Shown here piece by piece: positions 37,033 through 45,309 of a stretch of DNA of 64,000 nt. Source of the DNA: CAIKMD01 sp036501365 (lineage in GTDB: Bacteria > Pseudomonadota > Alphaproteobacteria > ATCC43930 > CGMCC-115725). The notes beneath the pieces were generated by a model. That model did not search any database and was not told the DNA's origin. It saw only the letters and a list, made by a program, of their open reading frames with translations. A program made the translations under genes and the position numbers. The first letter of the stretch is position 1. Every line of letters starts with the position of its first letter. The stretch is from assembly GCA_036501365.1 (NCBI GenBank), contig DASYAL010000019.1, positions 60,539 to 124,538 of the forward strand. The letters run 5' to 3'.

Positions 37033-37455
37033 TTAGACCGGCTCCGGCTCTTTGGCTTTCACGGCCTCGTCGAGTGCGCCGAACCAGCCCTTTTCCGAGA
37101 TGTCGAACAGGATACCCTCGGGGTCGGTGAATTTGCGCTCGAAATTCATGCCCTTGGGATCGCCGAAATCAAAGCAGTATTGACCCCCGGCCGCTTCGAT
37201 TAACGCCTGCGTTTCCTTCAGGTCGTCGACCCGGAAGCCGAAATGATGGATGCCGAGGCGGCCATCCGCCGTCGGCGCGCCCGGCCGGTTGACGGCATCG
37301 TATGCCAGCACCGCGAGGTTCATCACCCCGTCGGTCAAATAAACCGCGAGATTGCCCGCCGTGAAGGCGCGCTTCATGTCGAAGCATTGCTCGTAGAAGC
37401 GACACGACGCTTCGAGATCCTTCACGACGATCGCCAAATGCCGCAGCTTGCCCAT
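37033..37455 (-). CDS. VOC-family (glyoxalase/dioxygenase-fold) protein
   Basis: 140 residues starting MGKLRHLAIVVKDLEASCRFYEQCF, with GGAGGAGAGG right before the ATG at 37455. Two beta-alpha-beta-beta-beta modules form one vicinal-oxygen-chelate domain. The metal ligands can be matched to His of RHLAIVV, His of IHHFGFRVDDL and Glu of TDPEGILFDIS, so it is probably a metal enzyme, such as a glyoxalase, dioxygenase or epimerase. Which of these cannot be decided. It converges on the pentapeptide-repeat gene. Confidence 0.88.
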   Translation of the reverse strand: MGKLRHLAIVVKDLEASCRFYEQCFDMKRAFTAGNLAVYLTDGVMNLAVLAYDAVNRPGAPTADGRLGIHHFGFRVDDLKETQALIEAAGGQYCFDFGDPKGMNFERKFTDPEGILFDISEKGWFGALDEAVKAKEPEPV

Positions 37456-37635
37456 CCTCTCCTCCATGGCGCGCGCCGCGCCGTTCCCCAAATCTAGCCC
37501 TAGCGCCGCCCGCCGTCACGGGGCCAGCTTTTCGAATTCGACCGCAAGCGCCGGAGTGTTCGCCGGCACCGGATCGCCAAGTATCGGGGCATGGACAAGC
37601 CCCCGACGCTTGTCGCCCCAAATGAGGAGCATGCT

Positions 37636-38721
37636 ATGATTTCGACCATGGCGGACATCACCACCGAACGGCCGCGCTTTGCCGGCGAGGCGGCGCGCTG
37701 GCGCGCCGTCCTCGCCCGCGATCCCGCCGCCGACGGCGCCTTCTTCTATGCCGTGCGCACGACCGGCGTCTATTGCCGGCCGTCCTGCCCGTCGCGGCGG
37801 CCCAATCACGAGAACGTCGCATTCTACGACGACCGCGAGGCAGCGACGCGTGCCGGCTACCGGCCGTGCAAGCGCTGCCGTCCGGATGCGCTGGCGCCGG
37901 CCGCGCAGCAGGCGGCGATCATCGCCCAGGCCTGCCGGTTGATCGAGACGGCGGAAGAGGAGCCGAGCCTTGCTGTGCTCGCCAAGGCCGCCGGCATGAG
38001 TCGTTTCCATTTCCATCGTGTCTTCAAGGCGGCGACCGGGGTCACCCCGAAAGCCTATGCCGCGGCACGGCGCGCCGAAAAGCTGCGCCACGAATTGACG
38101 CGCGGCGGCACGGTGACGGAAGCCGTCTATGGCGCGGGCTTCAATTCGAGCGGGCGCTTCTACGCCGCCGCCTCGCCGCTGCTCGGCATGCAGCCCAGGG
38201 CCTTCCGCGCCGGCGGCAAGGATGCGGTGATCCGCTTCGCGCTCGGCGAGTGCTCGCTCGGTGCGATCCTGGTCGCAGCAACCGAGCGGGGCGTCTGCGC
38301 GATCTCGCTCGGCGACGAGCCCGAGAAATTGCTGCGCGCGCTGCAAGACCGTTTCCCGCAAGCCGAGCTGGTCGGCGGCGACCGCGATTTCGAAGCGCTC
38401 GTCGCCCAGGTCGTCGGCTTCGTCGAGCGCCCCGGCCCGTGGCCGGACCTGCCGCTCGATATCCGCGGCACCGCCTTCCAGCAGCGCGTCTGGGCGGCGC
38501 TTGCGCGCATCCCCGCGGGCAAGACCGTCAGCTATAGCGAGCTCGCGCGCCGCATCGGCGCACCGCAGGCGGTGCGCGCCGTCGCCGGCGCCTGTGCCGC
38601 GAATGAGTTGGCGGTGGCGATCCCGTGCCATCGTGTCGTGCGCAACGACGGCGCGATCTCGGGCTATCGCTGGGGCATCGCGCGCAAACGCGCGCTGCTC
38701 GCCCGCGAGGCACGCGCGTGA
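37636..38721 (+). CDS. ada: Ada: methylated-DNA methyltransferase and alkylation-response activator
   Basis: 361 residues. The start at 37636 follows GAGGAG by six bases. The N-terminal zinc domain has Cys47 and Cys51 (GVYCRPSCPSRRP) with Cys78 and Cys81 (RPCKRC), spaced exactly as in E. coli Ada, so it can accept methyl groups from phosphotriesters. An AraC-type helix-turn-helix follows (about 95-190, LAKAAGMSRFHFHRVFKAATG). The C-terminal O6-methylguanine methyltransferase has Cys331 in AIPCHRVV. All three functions look intact. It is first of a three-gene operon with overlapping stop and start codons and probably activates its own promoter when methylated. Confidence 0.96.
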   Translation: MISTMADITTERPRFAGEAARWRAVLARDPAADGAFFYAVRTTGVYCRPSCPSRRPNHENVAFYDDREAATRAGYRPCKRCRPDALAPAAQQAAIIAQACRLIETAEEEPSLAVLAKAAGMSRFHFHRVFKAATGVTPKAYAAARRAEKLRHELTRGGTVTEAVYGAGFNSSGRFYAAASPLLGMQPRAFRAGGKDAVIRFALGECSLGAILVAATERGVCAISLGDEPEKLLRALQDRFPQAELVGGDRDFEALVAQVVGFVERPGPWPDLPLDIRGTAFQQRVWAALARIPAGKTVSYSELARRIGAPQAVRAVAGACAANELAVAIPCHRVVRNDGAISGYRWGIARKRALLAREARA

Positions 38722-39476
38722 CGGCAACGGCGCGCGCGCCGCGCGAGGTTGAGGTCGCGATCGGCGAGCGTCTCGCCGCGCGAGATGGGTCGCGCCTTGC
38801 CGCCGCGCTCGATGCCGACGGCTATGCGGTGCTGCCGGCGTTGCTGACGCCGGCGGAATGCGCGGCGCTCGCCGCTCTCTACAACGCGCCCGAGCGCTTC
38901 CGCAGCCGCGTCGTCATGGCGCGGCACGGCTACGGCCAGGGCGAATACCAGTATTTCTCCTACCCTCTGCCGCCGCTCGTCGCCACGCTGCGCGGCGCGC
39001 TCTATCCGCTCTTGGCGCCGCTCGCCAATCGCTGGAACGAGGCGATGGGCATCGACATACGCTATCCGCCCGATCACGCCGCCTTCCTCGCGCGCTGCCA
39101 CCGCGCCGGACAGACGCGGCCGACGCCGCTGCTGCTGTGCTATCAGGGCGGCGACTACAACCGCCTGCACCAGGACTTGTACGGCGAGCACGTCTTCCCG
39201 CTGCAGGCGACGTTCCTGCTGTCGCGGCCGGCCCAAAATCCGCCGGAGGGCGATTTCAACGGCGGCGAATTCGTCCTGGTCGAGCAGCGCGCGCGCATGC
39301 AATCGCGCGCCGAGGTGGTGCCGCTCGCGCAAGGCGACGGGGTGGTCTTTGCCGTCCGCCACCGGCCGGTCAAAAGCGCGCGCGGCTTTTCCCGGGCAAC
39401 GATGCGCCACGGCGTCAGCCGGCTGCGCGCCGGCGCGCGCATGACGCTGGGCGTCATCTTCCACGACGCGCGATGA
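38718..39476 (+). CDS. 2OG-Fe(II) oxygenase in the ada-alkB operon
   Basis: 252 residues starting with a GTG that overlaps the ada stop (GTGA), so it is translationally coupled to ada. It has a double-stranded beta-helix dioxygenase core: iron ligands His151 and Asp153 (RLHQDLYGEHVF), the distal His231 and the 2-oxoglutarate Arg237 (RHGVSRLRAG). YQGGDYNRLHQDL is a strong local signature of the COG3826-type family. It is not AlkB-like outside the core. A role in repair or in modifying a protein during the alkylation response is inferred from position only; the substrate is unknown. Confidence 0.87.
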   Translation: MTATARAPREVEVAIGERLAARDGSRLAAALDADGYAVLPALLTPAECAALAALYNAPERFRSRVVMARHGYGQGEYQYFSYPLPPLVATLRGALYPLLAPLANRWNEAMGIDIRYPPDHAAFLARCHRAGQTRPTPLLLCYQGGDYNRLHQDLYGEHVFPLQATFLLSRPAQNPPEGDFNGGEFVLVEQRARMQSRAEVVPLAQGDGVVFAVRHRPVKSARGFSRATMRHGVSRLRAGARMTLGVIFHDAR

Positions 39477-40132
39477 GCATCAGCGCGGGCCTGGCCGCCG
39501 CCGAGCTGTTCCCGGTCGCACCGGTCGAGGCCATCGTGGCCGGCGCGCTGCTGCTACGCGGCTTTGCCGCCGGCGAGGCAAAAGCGCTGCTGCGCGCGAT
39601 CGAGAAAGTCGCGGCAGCCTCGCCCTTCCGCAACATGGAGACGCCCGGCGGCTTCCGCATGTCGGTGGCCATGACCAATTGCGGTGCGGCCGGCTGGATC
39701 ACCGACCGCCGCGGCTATCGTTATAGTGAGATCGACCCGCTGACCGGGCGGCGCTGGGCGGCGATGCCGAAGCTGTTCCGCGATCTGGCCGCGCGGGCTG
39801 CCGCGGCCGCCGGCTTTGCCGATTTCGCCCCCGATGCCTGTCTCGTCAACCGCTACGCGCCCGGCGCGCGGATGTCGCTGCATCAGGACAAGAACGAGCG
39901 CGATTTCGCCCAGCCGATCGTCTCGCTATCGCTCGGCCTGCCGGCGGTGTTCCTGTTCGGCGGCTTGAAGCGCGGCGACCGGCCAAAGCGGCTGCGGCTG
40001 GCAAGCGGTGATGTCGTGGTTTGGGGCGGGCCGGCGCGGATGGCCTTCCACGGGATCGATCCGGTGCCAGCGGGCGACGATGTCGTGATCGGCCCCTGGC
40101 GCTTCAATCTGACCCTGCGCAAGGCCTTGTAA
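39473..40132 (+). CDS. alkB: AlkB, DNA oxidative demethylase
   Basis: 219 residues, close to E. coli AlkB (216). It removes methyl groups from 1-methyladenine and 3-methylcytosine using Fe(II), O2 and 2-oxoglutarate. Iron ligands are His137, Asp139 (SLHQDKNERDF) and His193 (MAFHGID); Arg210 and Arg216 (WRFNLTLRK) bind 2-oxoglutarate. The spacings 56 and 17 equal those of the E. coli enzyme. NRYAPGARMSLHQDKNE is the classic AlkB motif. Its ATG overlaps the stop of the preceding oxygenase gene by four bases, so it is the third gene of the coupled operon. Confidence 0.96.
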   Translation: MSISAGLAAAELFPVAPVEAIVAGALLLRGFAAGEAKALLRAIEKVAAASPFRNMETPGGFRMSVAMTNCGAAGWITDRRGYRYSEIDPLTGRRWAAMPKLFRDLAARAAAAAGFADFAPDACLVNRYAPGARMSLHQDKNERDFAQPIVSLSLGLPAVFLFGGLKRGDRPKRLRLASGDVVVWGGPARMAFHGIDPVPAGDDVVIGPWRFNLTLRKAL

Positions 40133-40190
40133 CGGAGGGTCCCGGGGCTCGGTTCGCGACTCGGCGGTTTTCTTGCCGTATAGTCCTGCC

Positions 40191-40952
40191 ATGAAGTCTC
40201 GCCTCTTCCGCCAGCGGCCGCGTGCCGAGCCGGCGCGCCGCGCCGCGCCCGCCGACAGCCGGATCTATGCGGTTGGCGACATTCATGGCTCGCTGGTGCC
40301 GCTGCGGCTGTTGCGCGACGCCATCCGCGACCATGCGGCGGCGCATCCGATCGAGCGCAAATGCCTGATCTATCTCGGCGACTACGTCGACCGCGGCTTC
40401 GACTCGCGCGCCGTGCTCGACCTCTTGATCAACGAGCCCCTTGCCGGCTTCGAGCATGTCTACCTCAAGGGCAATCACGAGGACGGCATGTTGCGCTTTC
40501 TCGCCGACGGCTCGAACGCGCTGTTCTGGGTCGCCTATGGCGGCATCGCCACCATGTTCAGCTATGGCGTCAAGCCGCCCGACCCGGCGACCGATGACGC
40601 CGAGGTGAGGCGCGCGCGCCAGGAGCTGGCGGAGAAGCTGCCGTCCGCCCATCTCGATTTCCTCACCCATCTGCAGCGCTATCGCATCGAGGGCGATTAT
40701 CTCTTCGTGCATGCCGGCATCCGGCCGGGCGTGCCGCTTGAGGAACAGCGCGAGGAGGATCTGCTCTGGATCCGCGACGATTTCCTGCACAGCCAGCAGG
40801 AATTCGGCAAGCTCGTCGTGCATGGCCACAGCATCACCCGCCAGCCCGACATCCAGTTCAACCGCATCGGCATCGATACCGGCGCCTTCGCCAGCGGCAC
40901 CCTCACCTGCCTGGTGCTCGAAGGCACGAAGCAGGATCTGATCTCGACCTGA
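40191..40952 (+). CDS. PPP-family metallophosphatase
   Basis: 253-residue calcineurin-like phosphoesterase with the three phosphoesterase motifs: IYAVGDIHGS, IYLGDYVDRGFDS and YLKGNHEDGM, then VVHGHS and IDTGAFASGTL for the last metal ligands. This is the bacterial PrpA/ApaH-like serine/threonine phosphatase type that acts on phosphoproteins or small nucleotides such as diadenosine tetraphosphate. Start MKSRLFRQRP is chosen over the earlier ATG by six residues because the shorter form has better context. It follows alkB by 58 bases, possibly as a fourth gene of that transcript. Confidence 0.92.
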   Translation: MKSRLFRQRPRAEPARRAAPADSRIYAVGDIHGSLVPLRLLRDAIRDHAAAHPIERKCLIYLGDYVDRGFDSRAVLDLLINEPLAGFEHVYLKGNHEDGMLRFLADGSNALFWVAYGGIATMFSYGVKPPDPATDDAEVRRARQELAEKLPSAHLDFLTHLQRYRIEGDYLFVHAGIRPGVPLEEQREEDLLWIRDDFLHSQQEFGKLVVHGHSITRQPDIQFNRIGIDTGAFASGTLTCLVLEGTKQDLIST

Positions 40953-40964
40953 CCCGCCTCAAGG

Positions 40965-41879
40965 TCAGGAAATCTCGTCGCAGACCTCGCGCACGAATTC
41001 GATCAGCCGCGCCGCTGCCGGCGGGAGCGGCATGCCGCGACGGAAGATCACGCTGGTATCGACCGTCCAACTGAGCTCCGGCACGGCGAGGCGAACCAGC
41101 TTGCCGCTCTTCAGCTCCGGCTGGATCAGCGTATCGAGGATGAAAGACACCAGACGCGGATTCTCGTGCAGGAATCGCGTCGTAGAGAGGATCGAGGAGA
41201 ATTCGATAACAGGTTTGGGCAGCGCCAAGCCGGCGCGCTTGAACGCCGCTTCGAACCGCGCACGCAGATAATCCGGCGGCCGCGGCATCAGCCATGGGCC
41301 GGCGGCGATCTCCGTCAGCGCAACGCGTTTTTTCCTCGCCAGCGGATGATCGCGCCGCGCGACGATGAACGGCCTTTGGCCACGCAGCAGAACTTTGTGG
41401 GCGAGGTCTTGTTCAGCGAGATTCGCGGGCGCCGAGTGGAACACGCAATCGATCTCCCCGGCGACGAGACCCGGCAGCGTGTCGCGCATCTGGCTCTGGA
41501 TGACGCTGACATCGACGCGCGGATGCTTTGCCTGAAAGCGCACAATCGCGCGCGGCAGGATCACGGTGCCGAAGACCGGTCCCGCCCCCACCACCACCTT
41601 GCCGCGCCGCGCCTCGACGAGCTCGTCGAGCTCGCGCTGGGCGCTGCCGATCTCGCCGAGGATGAGACGCGCGCGCTGCTCCAAGGCGCGGCCCAGGGCC
41701 GTCGGTCGCATGCCGTGCGGCGTGCGGTCGAAGACGGCGCCGCCAACCGCCTGCTCCAAGAGCTTGACGCTGCGCGTCAGGGTCGGCTGGCTGGTCTTCA
41801 GCCGCCGCGCCGCATCGCCCAGCGAGCCGCTTGCAATCACCGCGAGGAAATCGCGCAGATAGCGGATTTCGAGATCCAA
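40965..41879 (-). CDS. LysR-family transcriptional regulator
   Basis: 304 residues. The N-terminal winged helix-turn-helix reads LRDFLAVIASGSLGDAARRLKTSQPTLTRSVKLLEQAVG (about 8-48). The effector domain (about 95-300) resembles the type that senses small organic ligands, with GPWLMPRPPDYLRARF in place of a standard loop. It is divergent from a substrate-binding-protein gene (start 42010), and such pairs usually mean the regulator controls its neighbour. Ligand unknown. It ends 13 bases from the phosphatase gene, to which it is convergent. Confidence 0.94.
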   Translation of the reverse strand: MDLEIRYLRDFLAVIASGSLGDAARRLKTSQPTLTRSVKLLEQAVGGAVFDRTPHGMRPTALGRALEQRARLILGEIGSAQRELDELVEARRGKVVVGAGPVFGTVILPRAIVRFQAKHPRVDVSVIQSQMRDTLPGLVAGEIDCVFHSAPANLAEQDLAHKVLLRGQRPFIVARRDHPLARKKRVALTEIAAGPWLMPRPPDYLRARFEAAFKRAGLALPKPVIEFSSILSTTRFLHENPRLVSFILDTLIQPELKSGKLVRLAVPELSWTVDTSVIFRRGMPLPPAAARLIEFVREVCDEIS

Positions 41880-41978
41880 GCGAAGCCTCCAGACTCAAGC
41901 CCTCAGATTGATCACTAAAAGCGAAATCGCGCAACCGTTGAAAGGCAAAAGCGATATTGAAGCCGCCTATCGTTCCAT

Positions 41979-41996
41979 TTACTTTCGAAATAGTAA
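41979..41996. promoter_or_regulatory. Candidate LysR-type operator
   Basis: TTAC-T-TTTCGAAA-TA-GTAA forms an imperfect dyad centred on TTTCGAAA in the short space between the divergent lysR and binding-protein genes, 14 bases before the latter's ATG. It fits the loose T-N11-A architecture of LysR-type sites, but no repeat copy is available to support it. Confidence 0.3.
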
Positions 41997-42009
41997 CCGG
42001 GATCGCTCC

Positions 42010-43020
42010 ATGCCATCGCTCCTCTGTTTTCGACGGCTTTTCTGCTGTCTCTGCCTGATCGTCGGCGCGGGGACGGCCAATGCCGCGGCCCCGTTGCCGA
42101 TCCGCATCAGCTGGGTGATAACGCCCGGCGAGTTGGCGCCGATCCTGTTCGCGCATCCCGGCATCGCGCGCCATGAAGGCATATCCTATGTCGTCGAGCC
42201 GCTCCATTTCAGCGGCGGACCGCTGAGCATCAGCGCGATCGCCAAGGGCGACGTTGATATCGGCGGCCTCGGCTATGCGACCATCGCCGCCGCGATCGCG
42301 GGCGCAGGAATCGACGATCTGAAAGTGATCGGGGACGTCCAGCAGGACGGCGTGCCAGGCTGGTATTCGGCCGAATATATGGTGCTGACAGACGGCCCGA
42401 TCCACTCGATCGCGGATCTGAAAGGGAAAACCCTCGGCATCAACACGATCGGCAGCATGCTCGATGTCGGCCAGCGCGCGATGCTGCGCGAGCACGGCAT
42501 CGACGATCACAAGGACGTGACCATCATCGAGGTCGCCTCACCGAACATGAAAGCCGCGCTGGCCGCGCATAAGGTCGACATGGTCGGCGTCGTCGCAGCG
42601 ATTGGCGCCGATCCGGAGTTGCGCGCGATCGCGCGGCCGCTCTTCATCCAGGCCGACTCTGTCGGCGTGACCCAGGTGAGCGCGCTGGTGGCACGCGCAT
42701 CGTTCCTAGCGGCGCATCGCGACGCGGTCGTCGATTTCCTCGAGGACTATATCCGCGCGCTGCGCTGGTATCTCGACCCCGCCAACCATGCCGAGGCGGT
42801 GAAGATCGTCGCCGATTTCAACAAGCAGCCGGTATCGCGCGCCGCATGGGCCTTCACGCGGCAGGATCAATACCGCTCGCCCGACGCGCTGCCCGACGTG
42901 GCCGCCCTGCAGCGGAACATCGACACGCTCTACAAGCTCGGCCTGCTCAAGCAGCGGCTCGACATGGCGCCGCATATCGATCTGAGCCTCGTGCGCGAAG
43001 CCGCGAGCCGCATTCATTGA
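42010..43020 (+). CDS. Orphan substrate-binding protein, NMT1/TauA type
   Basis: 336 residues. The start MPSLLCFRRLFCCLCLIVGAGTANAA is a Sec signal peptide; the longer frame upstream is a poor start. The mature part has the type 2 periplasmic-binding fold seen in nitrate, sulfonate and thiamine-precursor transport (PGELAPILFAHPGIARHEGISYVVEPLHFSG, GDVDIGGLGYATIAAAIAGA, GKTLGINTIGSMLDVG). No permease or ATPase gene is adjacent, unlike the set at 24366. It could share a permease encoded elsewhere or act in sensing. Its stop TGA overlaps the ATG of the next gene (TGATG), so the two are coupled. Confidence 0.86.
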   Translation: MPSLLCFRRLFCCLCLIVGAGTANAAAPLPIRISWVITPGELAPILFAHPGIARHEGISYVVEPLHFSGGPLSISAIAKGDVDIGGLGYATIAAAIAGAGIDDLKVIGDVQQDGVPGWYSAEYMVLTDGPIHSIADLKGKTLGINTIGSMLDVGQRAMLREHGIDDHKDVTIIEVASPNMKAALAAHKVDMVGVVAAIGADPELRAIARPLFIQADSVGVTQVSALVARASFLAAHRDAVVDFLEDYIRALRWYLDPANHAEAVKIVADFNKQPVSRAAWAFTRQDQYRSPDALPDVAALQRNIDTLYKLGLLKQRLDMAPHIDLSLVREAASRIH

Positions 43021-43676
43021 TGCGAATCGCCGCAATGAGACGCTTCTCCAAGACAGGCGGGCTGCTCGCGCTCCTCGCCGCGGCGCTGTTGCTCCTTGGC
43101 CTGCCGCGCCTCATCGACACCGCGCTGGTCCTCGCGACGGCTACCACTGCCAGCGACCCCGCCGCGGCGCGCCGGGAAGCGGCGAGCCTCGAGGGCATCG
43201 ACCGCTGGTGGCACGATCCCTTCGCGCGGATCCGCGCCGCGACCTTGCGCTTCCAATCGGCGGCGGGCACCCCCGGTGCCGATCCCGCCGAGATCGAGCG
43301 CGCGATCGATGATTTCCAGAGCGGCTTGGCGCGCGCCCCGGCCGACCCCCAGGCCTGGCTGCTACTCGCCCTCGCCCGCTATCAGGATCACGACCTGGCG
43401 GGCGCCCAGCTCGCCTGGCGCAGTTCGGTGCTGATCGCGCCTTACGCGCCGGCGCTGCTACTGGCGCGCGCCGAGACCGCGCTGAAGCTCTGGCCGGCGC
43501 TCGACCCGGATGACCGGCAATTGGCCGAGGAGCAGATCCGCATGGCGGCCGACCATCAGTTCGACGGGCTCGTCGCGCTGGCGCGGGCGAGCGAGGATCC
43601 GACGCCGATCATGAACGCGCTCGACGGCGATCCCGACCGCGCCGCGGCGCTGGCGGCGGCGTTGAGGCAGAAATAG
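43020..43676 (+). CDS. Membrane-anchored TPR-like protein
   Basis: 218 residues. A single N-terminal transmembrane segment (GGLLALLAAALLLLGLPRLIDTALV) is followed by a periplasmic helical-repeat domain: ERAIDDFQSGLARAPADPQAWLLLALARYQDHDLAGAQLAWRSSVLIAP is a clear tetratricopeptide pair. No enzyme motif. It starts inside the stop of the orphan binding-protein gene, suggesting the two products work together at the inner-membrane surface. A scaffolding or assembly role is the simplest guess. Confidence 0.7.
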   Translation: MRIAAMRRFSKTGGLLALLAAALLLLGLPRLIDTALVLATATTASDPAAARREAASLEGIDRWWHDPFARIRAATLRFQSAAGTPGADPAEIERAIDDFQSGLARAPADPQAWLLLALARYQDHDLAGAQLAWRSSVLIAPYAPALLLARAETALKLWPALDPDDRQLAEEQIRMAADHQFDGLVALARASEDPTPIMNALDGDPDRAAALAAALRQK

Positions 43677-43749
43677 GCGCGGGCGGACAAGCGCCCGTGC
43701 GCGCAAACAATATCAGCGTAGTTTTGAAAGCCGATACGTCCCCCAGCGT

Positions 43750-45309
43750 TCACGCCGCTCTGGCAGCCGAACGGTGGAACAAGAAATGGTCGAGGTAGGC
43801 GATAATCCGGTCGTCGGCATAGCGCTCGCGAAAGAAGGCCGCTCCCTCGCGCCGAATGGATTCCACGAAATCCGGTTCCGTACGAATGAGGTGGCTGATG
43901 TCGGCGAGATCCGTCAGCGTCTCGAACCGCAAGTAGTGACGCCCGGCGACAAAGAACCGATCGATATCGTCCGATCGTTCCTGCACCAAGAGTCCGCCGG
44001 CCGCAGGCACCTCGAAGGTGCGGGCGGTGAGCGTGTGCGTGCCGTTGGAACGTCGCGAGAAATTGAGGACGGCTTCATGCGCGCTCATGCGGTCCATATA
44101 GGCGCGGTAGCTCTCCAGCGGCGCGAGTTCGTCGCCGCGATGGCCGCTGATGCTGCCCTCGACCGGCAAGCCCAATTCGGCGATGGCCGCGAACCAGAAG
44201 GCCCTATCCCAATTGGAGTACTGAACACCGCCGTGAAATCCGAACCCCGGCTGGAGGTGAGCCGGCGCCCGATAGACCCCGCCGTGCGGCAGCGGGATGA
44301 AGAGTGCCTTGCCGCCGAAGGCCGGCCGTCGCCAGAGCTCCGTGCCGACCGGCGACCAGAGGCCGTCGACAAGCTCGGCCGCGGCGGCGATGTCGTTCCA
44401 TTGCTCCGGCAGCCAGGGATCGAGATAGAGCCCGATGATGCGGAGTTGGGGCTGTTCACGCTTGAGCGCCCGCAGGATTTCGCCCGGCGCCGCATGATTG
44501 CCGCGCGCGGGTTGGAATTCATCGATGATCAGCACATCGGCGCGGCTGTCGCGGCAGGCCGCGGCGATCGCGCGGTAATCCTCGGTTACGATGGCGGGAT
44601 CGACGAAGCTCCGGATGTCACAGCGAATGGACCTCCAGCCGTAGCTGTCAATGGCGGCGGCGATGCGGGCCGGGATGTCGTGCTCGCGCGAGTTAGGATC
44701 CGATGGCGCCCAATATCGCCGCGCCGCGAGCACCGCCGTGCGTGCGATGCGCCCCGCGCCGGCGGGCGGGAGGTCGTTACGGCAAAGGCGCGCGTCGTCT
44801 CCCGGATTGCGAAAACGCGCGAGATCGGGCGTGCGACCAGGCGGCGGAAGCACGAAGCGCTCATGCGATTGCGGATCGAGCAAGGCCCACAGGCGCTCAT
44901 AGCCGCAGACCAGCGCGTTGTTACCGTCCCGGAACGCCCGGATAACGTCGCGCGGCAGAAATGGATCGAGCAGTTTCCGAGCGGTTTCGCGCTGCGCCGG
45001 ATTCGCGCCATCGAGCAGTCGAGCGAGTCGTGGCATGCTCGCCGACACCGCCGCAGGCTGGTCGAGCCGCAGACCGAGATGGCAGGAGAGCGTACGCAGT
45101 ATCCAGGTCTCGCAGCCCGCTTCCAAGAGCTTGTCGACGATGACGAATGCCAAAGCGCTGACGTCATGCCGAAAGAGCGCGACCGCGATCGCACTCAAAT
45201 CTTCGGCTGAGAGACGATAGGCGCCGAGCGCCTGCAATGCCGAACCGAGGTCGTTCGCGCGCTCGAACCGGACGAGCCGCTCGATCAGCTCCGTATGCGC
45301 GGGGCTCAT
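43750..45309 (-). CDS. CgeB-like glycosyltransferase
   Basis: 519 residues. A helical N-terminal domain (about 1-170) precedes a Rossmann-like region (IIDEFQPARGNHAAPGEILRALKREQPQLRIIGLYLDPWLPEQWN) and the C-terminal CgeB/glycosyltransferase-group-1-like domain, recognisable from RTFEVPAAGGLLVQER, HYLRFETLTDLADISHLI and the following FFRERYADDRIIAYLDHFLF. These proteins transfer sugars to surface polysaccharide or flagellin-type acceptors. Donor and acceptor are unknown. It is last of a six-gene overlapping minus-strand operon, overlapping the SDR gene before it by four bases. Confidence 0.78.
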   Translation of the reverse strand: MSPAHTELIERLVRFERANDLGSALQALGAYRLSAEDLSAIAVALFRHDVSALAFVIVDKLLEAGCETWILRTLSCHLGLRLDQPAAVSASMPRLARLLDGANPAQRETARKLLDPFLPRDVIRAFRDGNNALVCGYERLWALLDPQSHERFVLPPPGRTPDLARFRNPGDDARLCRNDLPPAGAGRIARTAVLAARRYWAPSDPNSREHDIPARIAAAIDSYGWRSIRCDIRSFVDPAIVTEDYRAIAAACRDSRADVLIIDEFQPARGNHAAPGEILRALKREQPQLRIIGLYLDPWLPEQWNDIAAAAELVDGLWSPVGTELWRRPAFGGKALFIPLPHGGVYRAPAHLQPGFGFHGGVQYSNWDRAFWFAAIAELGLPVEGSISGHRGDELAPLESYRAYMDRMSAHEAVLNFSRRSNGTHTLTARTFEVPAAGGLLVQERSDDIDRFFVAGRHYLRFETLTDLADISHLIRTEPDFVESIRREGAAFFRERYADDRIIAYLDHFLFHRSAARAA

